From the NCBI RefSeq assembly GCF_028748065.1, contig NZ_CP118166.1, positions 77,501 to 141,500 of the forward strand: DNA of 64,000 bases, given 5' to 3'. Positions 51,701 to 60,449 of this stretch are shown one piece after another. Both the position numbers and the translations under genes were made by a program. This stretch comes from Hyphococcus flavus (GTDB taxonomy: Bacteria; Pseudomonadota; Alphaproteobacteria; Caulobacterales; Parvularculaceae). How positions within the stretch are numbered: the first letter of the stretch is position 1; each line of letters opens with the position of its first letter. The notes under the pieces are model-generated. The model saw nothing but the letters and a program-made list of their open reading frames with translations. It was not told where the DNA came from and did no database searches.

Positions 51701-51742
51701 CACGAAAAGCCCGCCGAGGGGGATCACGGCGGGCTTTTCGTG
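51701..51742. terminator. Bidirectional terminator
   Basis: A perfect 16-bp stem (51701-51716 with 51727-51742, containing AAAAGCCCGCCG) encloses a 10-base loop between convergent genes. A- and T-rich arm ends and a TTTC tail make it usable from both sides. Confidence 0.85.
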
Positions 51743-51761
51743 TTTCAATGAAGAAACTAGG

Positions 51762-52505
51762 TTATGCTTTCTTTTTGCGCCGTCCAGCAAAGCCGAGACC
51801 TGACAAGCCTGCAATAAATAGCCAAGCAGCGGCTGGAAGCGGAATCTCCGGCATTGGCTCACCGAAGTTGACGCCAACGATCGCAGCGATGTCCGCAGAA
51901 CCTACCACTCTTCCGTCAGCATCATCACCATCGCGGAAAGTTTGAACATAAATTGGTTCGCCAACGGTCGCACCCATAGCGAGGCCAAGCGGAAGATCAG
52001 AGAAATCGAACCCCCAGATCGTGAAGGTATCGCCGTTAACATCTTCAACGCCAAGTTTCGTACCGAGGAGTTGCTGGCCATTAAGCAGGATTGTCACTGT
52101 TGGAGAGTCGTCCTGATCGAGCGTTTCAAACAAAATAAGATCTACACCATCGCCATTAACCAGCGGCCCCTGATCGAAAAAGGCAGCCAGAACATCCGGA
52201 CCATCCGGTGTCTGCGGATCGTTATCGTCAAGCTCGATCGATTCATTAAGATCAAAGCCGGCAGCTTCGAGTGCGCGACACTCAACGCCATTTACACCGA
52301 CAGTCGAAGACGTGTCAGTCGGATCGATACAAGCTTCACGGCGATTTGGATCTAAACCTGAGAACACACCGCCCTGCGCCCAAAGCACAGTCGATGCAGC
52401 ATTGTCAGTATCGAAATCGACACCGCCAATGGTCATTGGCGCGGCGTGCGCGCTCGCAAAAAACAGGGCGCCTAGCGCCATTGGTATTGAGATGAGTTGT
52501 TTCAT
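51762..52505 (-). CDS. VPLPA-CTERM sorting-domain protein
   Basis: The 247-aa precursor has an N-terminal signal peptide (QLISIPMALGALFFASAHA). The C-terminus is IPLPAAAWLFIAGLSGLG followed by AGRRKKKA, the short motif-helix-basic tail recognised by exosortase systems. The mature part is acidic, rich in Asp, with two cysteines. ATG 52505 was taken with GGGGGAT upstream; a second ATG codon lies just before it. No exosortase gene is in the window. Probably an exported, surface-anchored or released protein. Confidence 0.88.
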   Translation of the reverse strand: MKQLISIPMALGALFFASAHAAPMTIGGVDFDTDNAASTVLWAQGGVFSGLDPNRREACIDPTDTSSTVGVNGVECRALEAAGFDLNESIELDDNDPQTPDGPDVLAAFFDQGPLVNGDGVDLILFETLDQDDSPTVTILLNGQQLLGTKLGVEDVNGDTFTIWGFDFSDLPLGLAMGATVGEPIYVQTFRDGDDADGRVVGSADIAAIVGVNFGEPMPEIPLPAAAWLFIAGLSGLGFAGRRKKKA

Positions 52506-52626
52506 CATATCCCCCTATAAAAACACGAACTCTGACCTTTTACAGAGTTTTAATCTTTTCCGAAAGTGGTTCCGCCTGAAATAGTGCAAAACTCGCACCC
52601 TTATGCTCTTTTGCCGCAATTTTCTC

Positions 52627-52669
52627 TACCTTGAGGGGTGGTAAACAGCATCCCCCACCCTCCTAGGTA
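52627..52669. promoter_or_regulatory. Imperfect inverted repeat upstream of the VPLPA-CTERM gene
   Basis: TACCTTGAGGGGT at 52627-52639 and ACCCTCCTAGGTA at 52657-52669 pair at 10 of 13 positions across a 17-base spacer, about 120-165 bases before the start. The layout suits a dimeric regulator, but none is identified. The rest of 52509-52706 holds nothing recognisable. Confidence 0.35.
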
Positions 52670-52706
52670 GTAAAATCACCTTCAACGGTCGGCACACTGC
52701 GTGGTT

Positions 52707-54269
52707 TTATCGAATCAGCCCCGCTGTCTCACCCTTGCGAAGCTCTGTTTTGAGAACTTTGCCGGAAGGGTTGCGCGGTAGAATTTCCAGAAATGAAACA
52801 TATTTCGGAAGCTTGAAATCGGCGATCTTGCCTTCAAGAAATGCAATGATTGCCGGGCCGTCAATTTCTGCGCCCGCCCTTTTTACTGCAACGACTTTCA
52901 CCACCTCGCCCCATTTGTCATCCGGCGCGCCGATGACGGCCACGTCGGCAATGTCAGGGTGCTTTGCCAATAGCTTCTCAATTTCCGCCGGGAATATGTT
53001 TTCGCCGCCGGAAATGATCATGTCCTTGATGCGGTCAACAACGTACAGAAAGCCGTTTTTGTCGAGATAGCCAGCGTCGCCTGACCAATACCAGCCGTCT
53101 TTAATAACCTCGCGTGTCGCGGCAGGCTTGTTCCAGTAACCATCCATCACAAATCCGGACTGAACCACAACTTCACCGGTGTTTCCTTGTGGCAGTTCAT
53201 CCCCCGTATCGGGATCGCAAATTTTGACAGAACATTCGGGCAGCGCTTTGCCGGCAGAAACCCGCTGCGTTTTTCCATGTGCATGATCTTTGTGATCGAG
53301 AACTGTCACGCCTCCGGTTGTTTCCGTCATACCGTAGAACTGCGTGAATTTTGCGTTGGGCATCGCCACCATCGCCGCATCCAGCAATCGTTCAGGCATT
53401 GGCGCCGCGCCATAGCTGATGTTCACAAAATTTGTGAGTGGCGATTGCATCGTCTTCGCCGCTTCCAAAATCATCATGACCATGGCCGGCACCAAAAACG
53501 AATTCAAAGGCGTTTGACCTTGAGCATCTTTCACAACGGCGCCAGGGTCGAATTGGCGATGCTGTATAATAGGCATGCCGCGCGCAATTCCCATCAGGCC
53601 GAAATTCAACCCAGCTACATGAAAGTGCGGCAAGGCGTGCAACATGGTTTCGTCATCGGACTGCGGGATTAGTATGTTCGCTTTCAGCCCTGCCTCCCCC
53701 ACTTCGTAATAACATCGATTTGGCAAGATCACACCCTTGGGAAGCCCTGTCGTGCCACTAGTATAAAGCTGCACGAGCGCATCCTCGGTGGCGGGAACAT
53801 AGTCCGGCTCTATCGCCTCATGTTTATCGATCAGCGTGTCAAAACATCCTTCGCCGCCCTCATGCAGAACCATCGTTGTGCATTCTGGGCGCCCTTCAAT
53901 TCCGTCCAACGCGTCCAGAAACGCGCGTTCGGCGACAAAAAGGGCGGGATCGGCATCATCCAGGATCTGCTCGACTTCCAGCGGTGCAAGGCGCCAGTTT
54001 ATTGGCGTCATTACAGCGCCAATTTTCGCCGCACCGAATAGCGTGTCCCAGAAAGTCGCCACGTTGCGCGCTAACCAGCAAATTCGATCACCGGGCTTGA
54101 TATCTGAGTCTAAAAGCGCCTGCGCAGCTTTGTTCGAGCGCGCATTCATCTGTGCATAAGTGAATTCTTGTCCTTCGAATATCAGCCCTACCTGGTCAGG
54201 ACGCCGCTTGGCCTGTTCCCAGATAAGGTCGGCGATAACGGGCGGGTTCAGAACTTCTCGGTCAGCCAT
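52707..54269 (-). CDS. AMP-dependent acyl-CoA synthetase (FadD/MenE-like)
   Basis: The 520-aa ANL enzyme has [13 protein letters not shown], the [14 protein letters not shown]5 motif, [29 protein letters not shown] and the catalytic Lys in [14 protein letters not shown]. It activates a fatty or aromatic acid to CoA ester; specificity is unknown. It is a separate gene from the one at 24912. It is followed on the opposite strand by the nitronate monooxygenase gene. Confidence 0.9.
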   Translation of the reverse strand: MADREVLNPPVIADLIWEQAKRRPDQVGLIFEGQEFTYAQMNARSNKAAQALLDSDIKPGDRICWLARNVATFWDTLFGAAKIGAVMTPINWRLAPLEVEQILDDADPALFVAERAFLDALDGIEGRPECTTMVLHEGGEGCFDTLIDKHEAIEPDYVPATEDALVQLYTSGTTGLPKGVILPNRCYYEVGEAGLKANILIPQSDDETMLHALPHFHVAGLNFGLMGIARGMPIIQHRQFDPGAVVKDAQGQTPLNSFLVPAMVMMILEAAKTMQSPLTNFVNISYGAAPMPERLLDAAMVAMPNAKFTQFYGMTETTGGVTVLDHKDHAHGKTQRVSAGKALPECSVKICDPDTGDELPQGNTGEVVVQSGFVMDGYWNKPAATREVIKDGWYWSGDAGYLDKNGFLYVVDRIKDMIISGGENIFPAEIEKLLAKHPDIADVAVIGAPDDKWGEVVKVVAVKRAGAEIDGPAIIAFLEGKIADFKLPKYVSFLEILPRNPSGKVLKTELRKGETAGLIR

Positions 54270-54396
54270 ATGCTATGTGCGTTTCCCTTTTGGCTTATTA
54301 TGCCCCGCATCGTGACCTAAGAAAACCTGCTGCACAGGACAGTTGCGGCGCCCATCCCTTTGCTTATAGCTGATTACGACACTTTAGGAGAACTTC

Positions 54397-55356
54397 ATGC
54401 CGTCCGTTAGCGAGATTAAGTCAAAAATGCGCCTGCCCGTGATCGGCGCGCCAATGTTTATCGTCTCAACGCCAAAGCTCGTTCTTGCACAATGCAGGGC
54501 CGGTGTTATTGGGTCATTTCCGGCATTGAACGCACGTCCAGCGGAAAAACTCGATGAATGGCTGACTGAAATTAACGACGGCATTGCAAAGCACAGTGAG
54601 GCGCATCCTGAAGCTCCGATCGCACCTTACGCTGTCAACCAAATTGTGCACCGATCGAATGACCGTTTGATGCATGACGTCGATGCATGCGTAAAACATA
54701 AAGCGCCGATTGTGATCACGTCACTTGGCGCGCGCGAAGAAGTCTATGAAGCAATCCATTCGTATGGCGGGATCGTACTTCATGACGTGATCAATAATAC
54801 GTTTGCCAGGAAAGCTATTGAAAAAGGCGCAGATGGATTGATTTGTGTCGCAGCAGGCGCGGGCGGCCATGCCGGCGTGCAATCGCCTTTTGCGCTTGTT
54901 CAGGAAATACGGGAGTGGTTCGACGGCCCTCTCGCGCTTTCTGGTTGTATAGCACGTGGTCAATCCGTTCTCGCCGCTGAAGCCATGGGCGCAGATTTTG
55001 CCTATGTCGGGTCTGCTTTCATCGCTACTGACGAGGCTAATGCCGATCAAGCGTATAAACAGGGCATTGTAGACGGTTTCGCGGATGATATTGTCTATAC
55101 CAATTATTTTTCAGGCGTGCATGGCAATTATTTGAAACCTTCCATCCGAAATGCCGGCCTTGATCCTGACAACCTGCCCGTAAGCGACCCTTCAAAAATG
55201 AATTTCAAGTCGAGCGGAGAGAACGCCAAAAAAGTCTGGAAGGACATATGGGGCTGCGGACAGGGCATTGGCGCTGTCAAAAAAGTAACATCGACGGCAG
55301 CGTACGTTGACCAATTGGCCAATGAATATGAAACCGCAAAGGCCGGACTTCGCTAA
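54397..55356 (+). CDS. Nitronate monooxygenase-like FMN enzyme
   Basis: The 319-aa TIM-barrel protein has the family start RLPVIGAPMFIVSTPKLV and the His of AAGAGGHAGVQSPFALV. It also has LSGCIARGQSVLAAEAMGADFAYVGSAF, the FMN phosphate loop. It oxidises alkyl nitronates and may protect against propionate-3-nitronate-type toxins; 2-nitropropane dioxygenase is the old name. AGGAG precedes the ATG. Single gene upstream of pyruvate kinase. Confidence 0.9.
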   Translation: MPSVSEIKSKMRLPVIGAPMFIVSTPKLVLAQCRAGVIGSFPALNARPAEKLDEWLTEINDGIAKHSEAHPEAPIAPYAVNQIVHRSNDRLMHDVDACVKHKAPIVITSLGAREEVYEAIHSYGGIVLHDVINNTFARKAIEKGADGLICVAAGAGGHAGVQSPFALVQEIREWFDGPLALSGCIARGQSVLAAEAMGADFAYVGSAFIATDEANADQAYKQGIVDGFADDIVYTNYFSGVHGNYLKPSIRNAGLDPDNLPVSDPSKMNFKSSGENAKKVWKDIWGCGQGIGAVKKVTSTAAYVDQLANEYETAKAGLR

Positions 55357-55405
55357 AATAAAGTTCCGGACCGCGTTGCCCTGAGCATGCGACATAGGGT
55401 TAAAA

Positions 55406-55430
55406 GGCCTCACACCTAGGTTTTGAGGCC
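55406..55430 (+). promoter_or_regulatory. Hairpin masking the pyk ribosome site
   Basis: GGCCTCA at 55406-55412 pairs perfectly with TGAGGCC at 55424-55430, three bases before the pyk ATG, and the right arm contains the GAGG ribosome site. Folding would limit initiation. Small size makes this tentative. Confidence 0.35.
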
Positions 55431-55433
55431 CTC

Positions 55434-56852
55434 ATGCGTAATCGTCTTTGCAAAATCGTTGCGACAATCGGCCCGGCGAGTGCATCCCCGTCGATGCTTC
55501 GGCTCATCAACAAAGCAGGCGTGGATATCTTCCGACTGAATATGAGCCACGGACAGCACGACAAGCTGACAGGCGTCACGAAAGCCATCCGCGAAATCGA
55601 AAAAGACATCGGTACGCCGCTCGCTATTTTTGCTGATCTGCAAGGTCCGAAAATCCGCACCGGCGCGTTTGCGAACGAATTTATCAAGTTGCGCTATGGT
55701 GCAGAGTATAAGCTCGTTCATTCGTACGAGTCGAATGATGAGAACGTCATTCCAATACCGCACCAAGAGCTTCTAGACGTTTTGGAGCCGGGCGACGTGC
55801 TCAAACTCGATGATGGCAAGCTTCAAGTCACGGTGTCTGAACGCAATTCACGCCATATTATTGCTAAGGCCGACACGCCAGGCGAGCTAAAAAACCGCAA
55901 GGGCATCAATGTGCCAGGCAGGCGACTGCCGATCTCCGCCTTGACTGAAAAAGACCGTGCTGATCTGAAATTTGCGCTTGATCTTGGTGTCGATTACATC
56001 GCGCTTTCTTTCGTTCAGCAGCCTGACGACGTGAAGGAAGCCCGCGAACTTATACAAGGGCGCGCTGGCATCATCTCGAAAATTGAAAAGCCATCCGCCG
56101 TCGAACAGCTTGATGAGATCGTCGAGCTTTCTGATGCTATTATGGTGGCGCGCGGCGACCTTGGCGTCGAATGCGCCGCAGAAGACGTGCCGATCTTGCA
56201 GCGAAAAATAATTCGCACCTGCCGCCGCGCCGGCAAGCCTGTTATTGTCGCAACGCACATGCTTGAATCCATGGTTGAATCCATTTCACCGACCCGCGCT
56301 GAAGCTTCTGACGTCTCAACCGCTGTCTATCAGGGCGCAGACGCCGTTATGCTTTCAGCCGAAACCGCTGTCGGGCGGCATCCGCCTACTGCAGTCGCCA
56401 TCATGGATCGTATTATCGCCGCGACGGAAAACGATGAAGGTTCCGAAGGGTTTCACAACTATTCGAGTCAGGATGAGGACTACACAACGGCTGACGCCAT
56501 CACTCTATCTGCGCGCCGAATAGCTGAAGTTCTCGATTGCAAATTCGCCGTCGCCTACACCAAGTCCGGATCAACAGCGAAACGCCTGTCTCGCGATCGC
56601 CCGCACTGCCCGATCATCGCACCAACACCAGAAGCGCAAGTCGCCCGCGAACTTGCGCTCTTTTGGGGCGTGCAGCCGGTGGTGACGGAGGACATCGCTC
56701 ATTTCCACGAGATGATTGAAAAAGCCGACACGCTTGCTAAGTCCAACGGAGGCGCCGACGGCGACCGCATTATCATTATCGCCGGATATCCGTTTGGACG
56801 AAAAGGTAAGACGAATACATTGAAAATCAGCCGTATCGGCGCGCCCGACTAA
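55434..56852 (+). CDS. pyk: Pyruvate kinase
   Basis: The 472-aa protein has the type II pyruvate kinase motifs: RLNMSHGQHDK, DLQGPKIRTGAF and KIEKPSAVEQLDEIVELSD. The active-site MVARGDLGVE and the ADAVMLSAETAVG motif follow. It makes pyruvate and ATP from phosphoenolpyruvate in glycolysis. A dienelactone hydrolase gene follows by 21 bp. A small hairpin overlaps its ribosome site. Confidence 0.96.
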   Translation: MRNRLCKIVATIGPASASPSMLRLINKAGVDIFRLNMSHGQHDKLTGVTKAIREIEKDIGTPLAIFADLQGPKIRTGAFANEFIKLRYGAEYKLVHSYESNDENVIPIPHQELLDVLEPGDVLKLDDGKLQVTVSERNSRHIIAKADTPGELKNRKGINVPGRRLPISALTEKDRADLKFALDLGVDYIALSFVQQPDDVKEARELIQGRAGIISKIEKPSAVEQLDEIVELSDAIMVARGDLGVECAAEDVPILQRKIIRTCRRAGKPVIVATHMLESMVESISPTRAEASDVSTAVYQGADAVMLSAETAVGRHPPTAVAIMDRIIAATENDEGSEGFHNYSSQDEDYTTADAITLSARRIAEVLDCKFAVAYTKSGSTAKRLSRDRPHCPIIAPTPEAQVARELALFWGVQPVVTEDIAHFHEMIEKADTLAKSNGGADGDRIIIIAGYPFGRKGKTNTLKISRIGAPD

Positions 56853-56873
56853 ATCCATCAAAGGAGGCAACGC

Positions 56874-57584
56874 ATGTCCATTACAACGCGAACCTTTGAC
56901 TATGAGATCGAAGGCAAGACCTACGAAGGGTTTCTCGCAGCCCCTTCGGAGACTCCAGCGCCTGTGGTCCTCGTCAGCCACGCTTGGGCTGGACGCTCCG
57001 ATTTTGAAAACGGCAAGGCGAAAGTGCTGGCGGAGCTCGGCTACACGGGCATTGCTATCGACCTGTTCGGCAAGGGCGTTCTCGGAACTTCAAAAGAAGA
57101 GAATCAGGAACTGATTGAACCCTTCGTTTCAGACCGTGCTTACTTGCAAAAACATCTCACTGCCAACATCGATATGGTCAAAGATCAGCCAGAAGCTGAC
57201 GCATCAAAAGTCGCCGCCATCGGGTTCTGCTTTGGCGGGCTTTGCGTACTCGACATTGCTCGCACGGGCGCCGATGTCGCGGGCGTGGTCAGTTTTCACG
57301 GACTGCTTGGCGCTTCAGGAAACACAGTTGATAAAATCAAGGCGAAAATTCTGGCGCTGCATGGCTGGGACGACCCAATGGCGCCGCCGTCTGACGTTGT
57401 GGCTCTGGGCGAGGAACTGACTAAAGCGAATGCTGACTGGCAGCTTCACGGATATGGCGGCGTCATGCACGCGTTCACCAATCCGGCGGCCAACGATCCC
57501 GATTTTGGCACGGTTTATGATACCAGCGCAGACAGGCGTTCGTGGGAAGCCATGAAAAATTTCCTGAGCGAGATTTTCGCTTAA
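56874..57584 (+). CDS. Dienelactone hydrolase family protein
   Basis: The 236-aa protein has the DLH alpha/beta-hydrolase fold: APVVLVSHAWAGRSDFE, the nucleophile Cys in AAIGFCFGGLCVLDIA, LALHGWDDPMAPP (Asp) and YGGVMHAFTNP (His). This is the Cys-Asp-His triad of dienelactone hydrolases; many members act on other esters. AAAGGAGG lies before the ATG. It overlaps the convergent TfoX-like gene by four bases. Confidence 0.9.
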   Translation: MSITTRTFDYEIEGKTYEGFLAAPSETPAPVVLVSHAWAGRSDFENGKAKVLAELGYTGIAIDLFGKGVLGTSKEENQELIEPFVSDRAYLQKHLTANIDMVKDQPEADASKVAAIGFCFGGLCVLDIARTGADVAGVVSFHGLLGASGNTVDKIKAKILALHGWDDPMAPPSDVVALGEELTKANADWQLHGYGGVMHAFTNPAANDPDFGTVYDTSADRRSWEAMKNFLSEIFA

Positions 57585-57946
57585 GTCTTTTTCTTCTTCG
57601 CTTTTTTCTTTTTAGGTTTTTGACCGCGAATAGAAGCGCCAAGGGCAAGCTTGGCCCAGTGGCGCAGCGCGTCATTATCGTCATAGATTTGTTCAGGCGC
57701 GCAATAATAGGACATGGTCCCGATCTTACCCTTCATTTCGACTTCGAAGGGATAAAGCCCCGCGTCTTTGAACTCCGCACGGGTAACGTCATCGACCTTA
57801 AGCCATAGATCGTCATCGCCGATGATGGCGAAAATAGCGCCGTTGCAATAAACGCCCGCCCCACCGAACATCTTGCGAACGGTGATATCGCCGAATGGGG
57901 AGAAAAGGTCTTTGATGTATTCAGAGTAAGAAGCTGATGCGGGCAT
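57581..57946 (-). CDS. TfoX/Sxy N-terminal domain protein
   Basis: The 121-aa protein has the TfoX N-terminal domain pattern: LFSPFGDITVRKMFGGAGVYCNGAIFAIIGDDDLWLKVD. The C-terminal regulatory half of Sxy is missing; instead it has a lysine-rich tail (KPKKKKAKKKK). Such short forms are common in alphaproteobacteria and are not proven competence regulators. The ATG overlaps the upstream lipoprotein stop (TAATG), so translation is coupled. Confidence 0.87.
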   Translation of the reverse strand: MPASASYSEYIKDLFSPFGDITVRKMFGGAGVYCNGAIFAIIGDDDLWLKVDDVTRAEFKDAGLYPFEVEMKGKIGTMSYYCAPEQIYDDNDALRHWAKLALGASIRGQKPKKKKAKKKKT

Positions 57947-58377
57947 TACGGCAATTCATCTCTCGCATTCAAGCAAGCTCTCCGATGACATCCAGAATTA
58001 TAATAAATCGCAGTATTTGGATTGTCGGAAAATCGAGCGAAATCTATAGCTTGGTATTCAAAGGCAGCAGCCTCGGCGAGCAATTGATCCGCGACTTCAG
58101 CTTCTGGCACAAGTCGCCTTAGCTCTTTGACTAACTTGCCATCTCTACCGACATCATCCCCTGTTATGATTGCGCAGTAAGCGACATCTGTTGCATTCGC
58201 CATATCTGGAACAACTTCATCTCGTGCCAATCTAGGCGCTTGACCAATCAAAGATAGCGTAAATGACGTGCGTTGGTATTGTTTGATTGTATCTACGTGT
58301 GTTGCCGTCGTACATGCTGATAACAACCCAGTAATGACAACATTTATGATTTTCATTTGAGAGAATATTCTACTCAT
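57946..58377 (-). CDS. Putative lipoprotein of unknown function
   Basis: The 143-aa precursor has a lipobox LLSAC (Cys23) after a short hydrophobic segment. The mature part has paired cysteines (AYCAIITGDD, SGCHRRAC) but no recognised family. GGAG lies seven bases before ATG 58377; a later ATG 58356 would give a shorter leader with no ribosome site. A 9-bp inverted repeat (58359-58367, 58390-58398) covers the start region. The sequence is AT-rich relative to the suf genes upstream. Coupled to the TfoX-like gene. Confidence 0.6.
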   Translation of the reverse strand: MSRIFSQMKIINVVITGLLSACTTATHVDTIKQYQRTSFTLSLIGQAPRLARDEVVPDMANATDVAYCAIITGDDVGRDGKLVKELRRLVPEAEVADQLLAEAAAFEYQAIDFARFSDNPNTAIYYNSGCHRRACLNARDELP

Positions 58378-58425
58378 CAACTAGCTCCATATTCTCTCTT
58401 CAACTCTACCTGCTATTACACGTTG

Positions 58426-58791
58426 TCAACTCACCGTTCGGGACGGCACAATCGTCACGCTTTCACCGCAGCCGCAGGCGTCGGTCTGGTTTGGATTGTT
58501 GAAGACGAAACGCTGGGACAGTTTCTCAGTCACGTAATCGATTTCCGTGCCGATCAAGAACAGGATCGCCTTCGGATCGATCAGTACTTTGATGCCGTTC
58601 TCCTCGACGACTTCATCAAGTGGACCAGCCTCCGTCGCATAGTCCATGGTGTATTCCATGCCAGCGCAGCCGCCATTCTTCACGCCAATCTTGACGCCGA
58701 TATAATTTTCATCGGCGCCGGACATGATTTCCGTCATGCGCGCGGCGGCGTTATCGGTGAGTGTTACAACTTTGGGTCTTGGTCTAGGCAT
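58426..58791 (-). CDS. sufA: A-type iron-sulfur carrier (SufA/HesB family)
   Basis: The 121-aa protein has the three conserved cysteines of A-type carriers: Cys42 in GGCAGMEY, and Cys106 and Cys108 in DACGCGES. It receives clusters from the SufBCD scaffold and delivers them to apo-proteins. It begins at the base directly after the sufT stop and is the last gene of the suf operon. The longer C-terminus fits SufA/ErpA-like proteins. Confidence 0.9.
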   Translation of the reverse strand: MPRPRPKVVTLTDNAAARMTEIMSGADENYIGVKIGVKNGGCAGMEYTMDYATEAGPLDEVVEENGIKVLIDPKAILFLIGTEIDYVTEKLSQRFVFNNPNQTDACGCGESVTIVPSRTVS

Positions 58792-59199
58792 TTAAAGCCA
58801 CCCTAACTCCAGCTTCGCTTCGTCTGACATTTTCTCTGGCGTCCATGGCGGATCGAACGTCATATTCACTTTGACTTCCTCTACACCTTCGATGCCACGC
58901 ACCGCCTCTTCAACCCAGCCGGGCATTTCGCCCGCTACCGGGCAGCCCGGCGCGGTCAATGTCATATCAACCGTCAATAACCGGTCATCGTTAAGGTCCA
59001 CCTTATAGATGAGACCCAACTCATAAATATCAACCGGGATTTCGGGGTCGTACACAGTCTTTAATCCTCGGATGATGTCAGCCGTGATCCGGTCAAGCTC
59101 ATCAGCCGGGATCGATGACGCACCAGAGGTTTCCGCCTGCGGCACGAGATCCGCAACGGGTGGATTCACGTCAATAATATCGCGTTGCTGTTCATCCAT
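58792..59199 (-). CDS. sufT: SUF system Fe-S assembly factor SufT (MIP18/DUF59)
   Basis: The 135-aa protein has a MIP18-family domain starting IIRGLKTVYDPEIPVDIYELGLIY, with VDMTLTAPGCPVAGEMPGWVEEAV containing the reactive Cys, and VNMTFDPPW. It is preceded by an acidic N-terminal extension. SufT supports maturation of Fe-S proteins. Placed between sufS and sufA, eight and zero bases away, as in many alphaproteobacteria. Confidence 0.92.
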   Translation of the reverse strand: MDEQQRDIIDVNPPVADLVPQAETSGASSIPADELDRITADIIRGLKTVYDPEIPVDIYELGLIYKVDLNDDRLLTVDMTLTAPGCPVAGEMPGWVEEAVRGIEGVEEVKVNMTFDPPWTPEKMSDEAKLELGWL

Positions 59200-59207
59200 A
59201 ACTTTAC

Positions 59208-60449
59208 TTAACCCAACATCTCATGTGTTTTCTTTAAACCGTCAATCAAGGCCTCAACGTCTTCATGCGTATTATAAACGCCGAAAGAAGCGCGCGCTGT
59301 GGCGGAAACGCCCAATCGTTTCATTAATGGCTGCGCGCAGTGGTGCCCTGCCCGCACGGCGACGCCGGTTCGGTCGAGAATGGCCGACACATCGTGAGGG
59401 TGCGCGCCATCGACAGAGAACGCTATGATCGGGGCTTTATCAGCAGCGCGGCCATAGAGGCGCACAAAGTTCAATTTCGACAATTCCTCTAGAACATGAT
59501 CACGCAGTCGCGCTTCATGCGCCGTAATTGCATCGATGCCTATTCCTCGCATCCATTTCAACGCCGCGCCGAGACCTATAGCTTCGAGGATCGGCGGCGT
59601 GCCCGCCTCGAACCGGTGCGGCGGATCGTTATAGGTGACGGTCTCAGTCGTCACCATGTCGATCATTTCACCGCCGCCCTTGAATGGCGGCAGCTCGCGC
59701 AACGCGTCCATCTTACCGTAGAGCACACCGACGCCTGATGGCCCGTAAAGCTTGTGACCGGTGATCACATAAAAGTCACAATCAATGTCCTGAACATCGA
59801 CGCTCCCATGAACGCCAGCCTGACAGCCGTCGAACAGAATTCTTGCACCATGCTCGTGGGCGATACGCGCCATTTTCTTTGCCGGCGCCGGCGCGCCGAG
59901 CACGTTCGACATATGTGAGATGGCGACAAGCTTAGTTTTGTCGGTAAATAAAGAAGCATATTCGTCAAGATCAATTTCGCCGTCATCGGAAACGTCAAGC
60001 CATTTGAGCACCGCGCCTTTACGCTCACGGAGGAAATGCCATGGCACGATGTTGGAGTGATGCTCGGCCAGCGATAAAATGATCTCGTCGCCCTCACCGA
60101 TTTCCGAAACGCTCATTGCATAAGAAACCAGGTTGAACGCATCCGTGCCGCCAGAGGTGAAAATAATTTCATCAGCGGAGCGCGCATTTAAAAACTGAGC
60201 GACCGTCTTGCGGGCATCCTCATACGCCGCGGTCGTTTCATTCGACAACAGATGAAGACCGCGATGAACATTCGCGTAGGAATGCTCCATTGTGTAGCTC
60301 AATGCGTCGATTACCGCCCTGGGCTTCTGCGCTGACGCAGCGCTATCAAGATAAACAAGCCGTTTACCATAGGCGTCGCGGCTCAGAATCGGAAATTCCG
60401 CCTTTAGCGCCTCAATATCAAGCGTGGTTATAGGCGCACCGTCACTCAT
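59208..60449 (-). CDS. sufS: Cysteine desulfurase SufS
   Basis: The 413-aa PLP enzyme has the Lys in VITGHKLYGPSG and the active-site Cys in RAGHHCAQPLMKRLG, as in SufS class II desulfurases. It also has FTSGGTDAFN and AEHHSNIVPW. It removes sulfur from cysteine for the SufBCD scaffold. No sufE or sufU gene is adjacent. The start overlaps the sufD stop by eight bases. Confidence 0.95.
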   Translation of the reverse strand: MSDGAPITTLDIEALKAEFPILSRDAYGKRLVYLDSAASAQKPRAVIDALSYTMEHSYANVHRGLHLLSNETTAAYEDARKTVAQFLNARSADEIIFTSGGTDAFNLVSYAMSVSEIGEGDEIILSLAEHHSNIVPWHFLRERKGAVLKWLDVSDDGEIDLDEYASLFTDKTKLVAISHMSNVLGAPAPAKKMARIAHEHGARILFDGCQAGVHGSVDVQDIDCDFYVITGHKLYGPSGVGVLYGKMDALRELPPFKGGGEMIDMVTTETVTYNDPPHRFEAGTPPILEAIGLGAALKWMRGIGIDAITAHEARLRDHVLEELSKLNFVRLYGRAADKAPIIAFSVDGAHPHDVSAILDRTGVAVRAGHHCAQPLMKRLGVSATARASFGVYNTHEDVEALIDGLKKTHEMLG

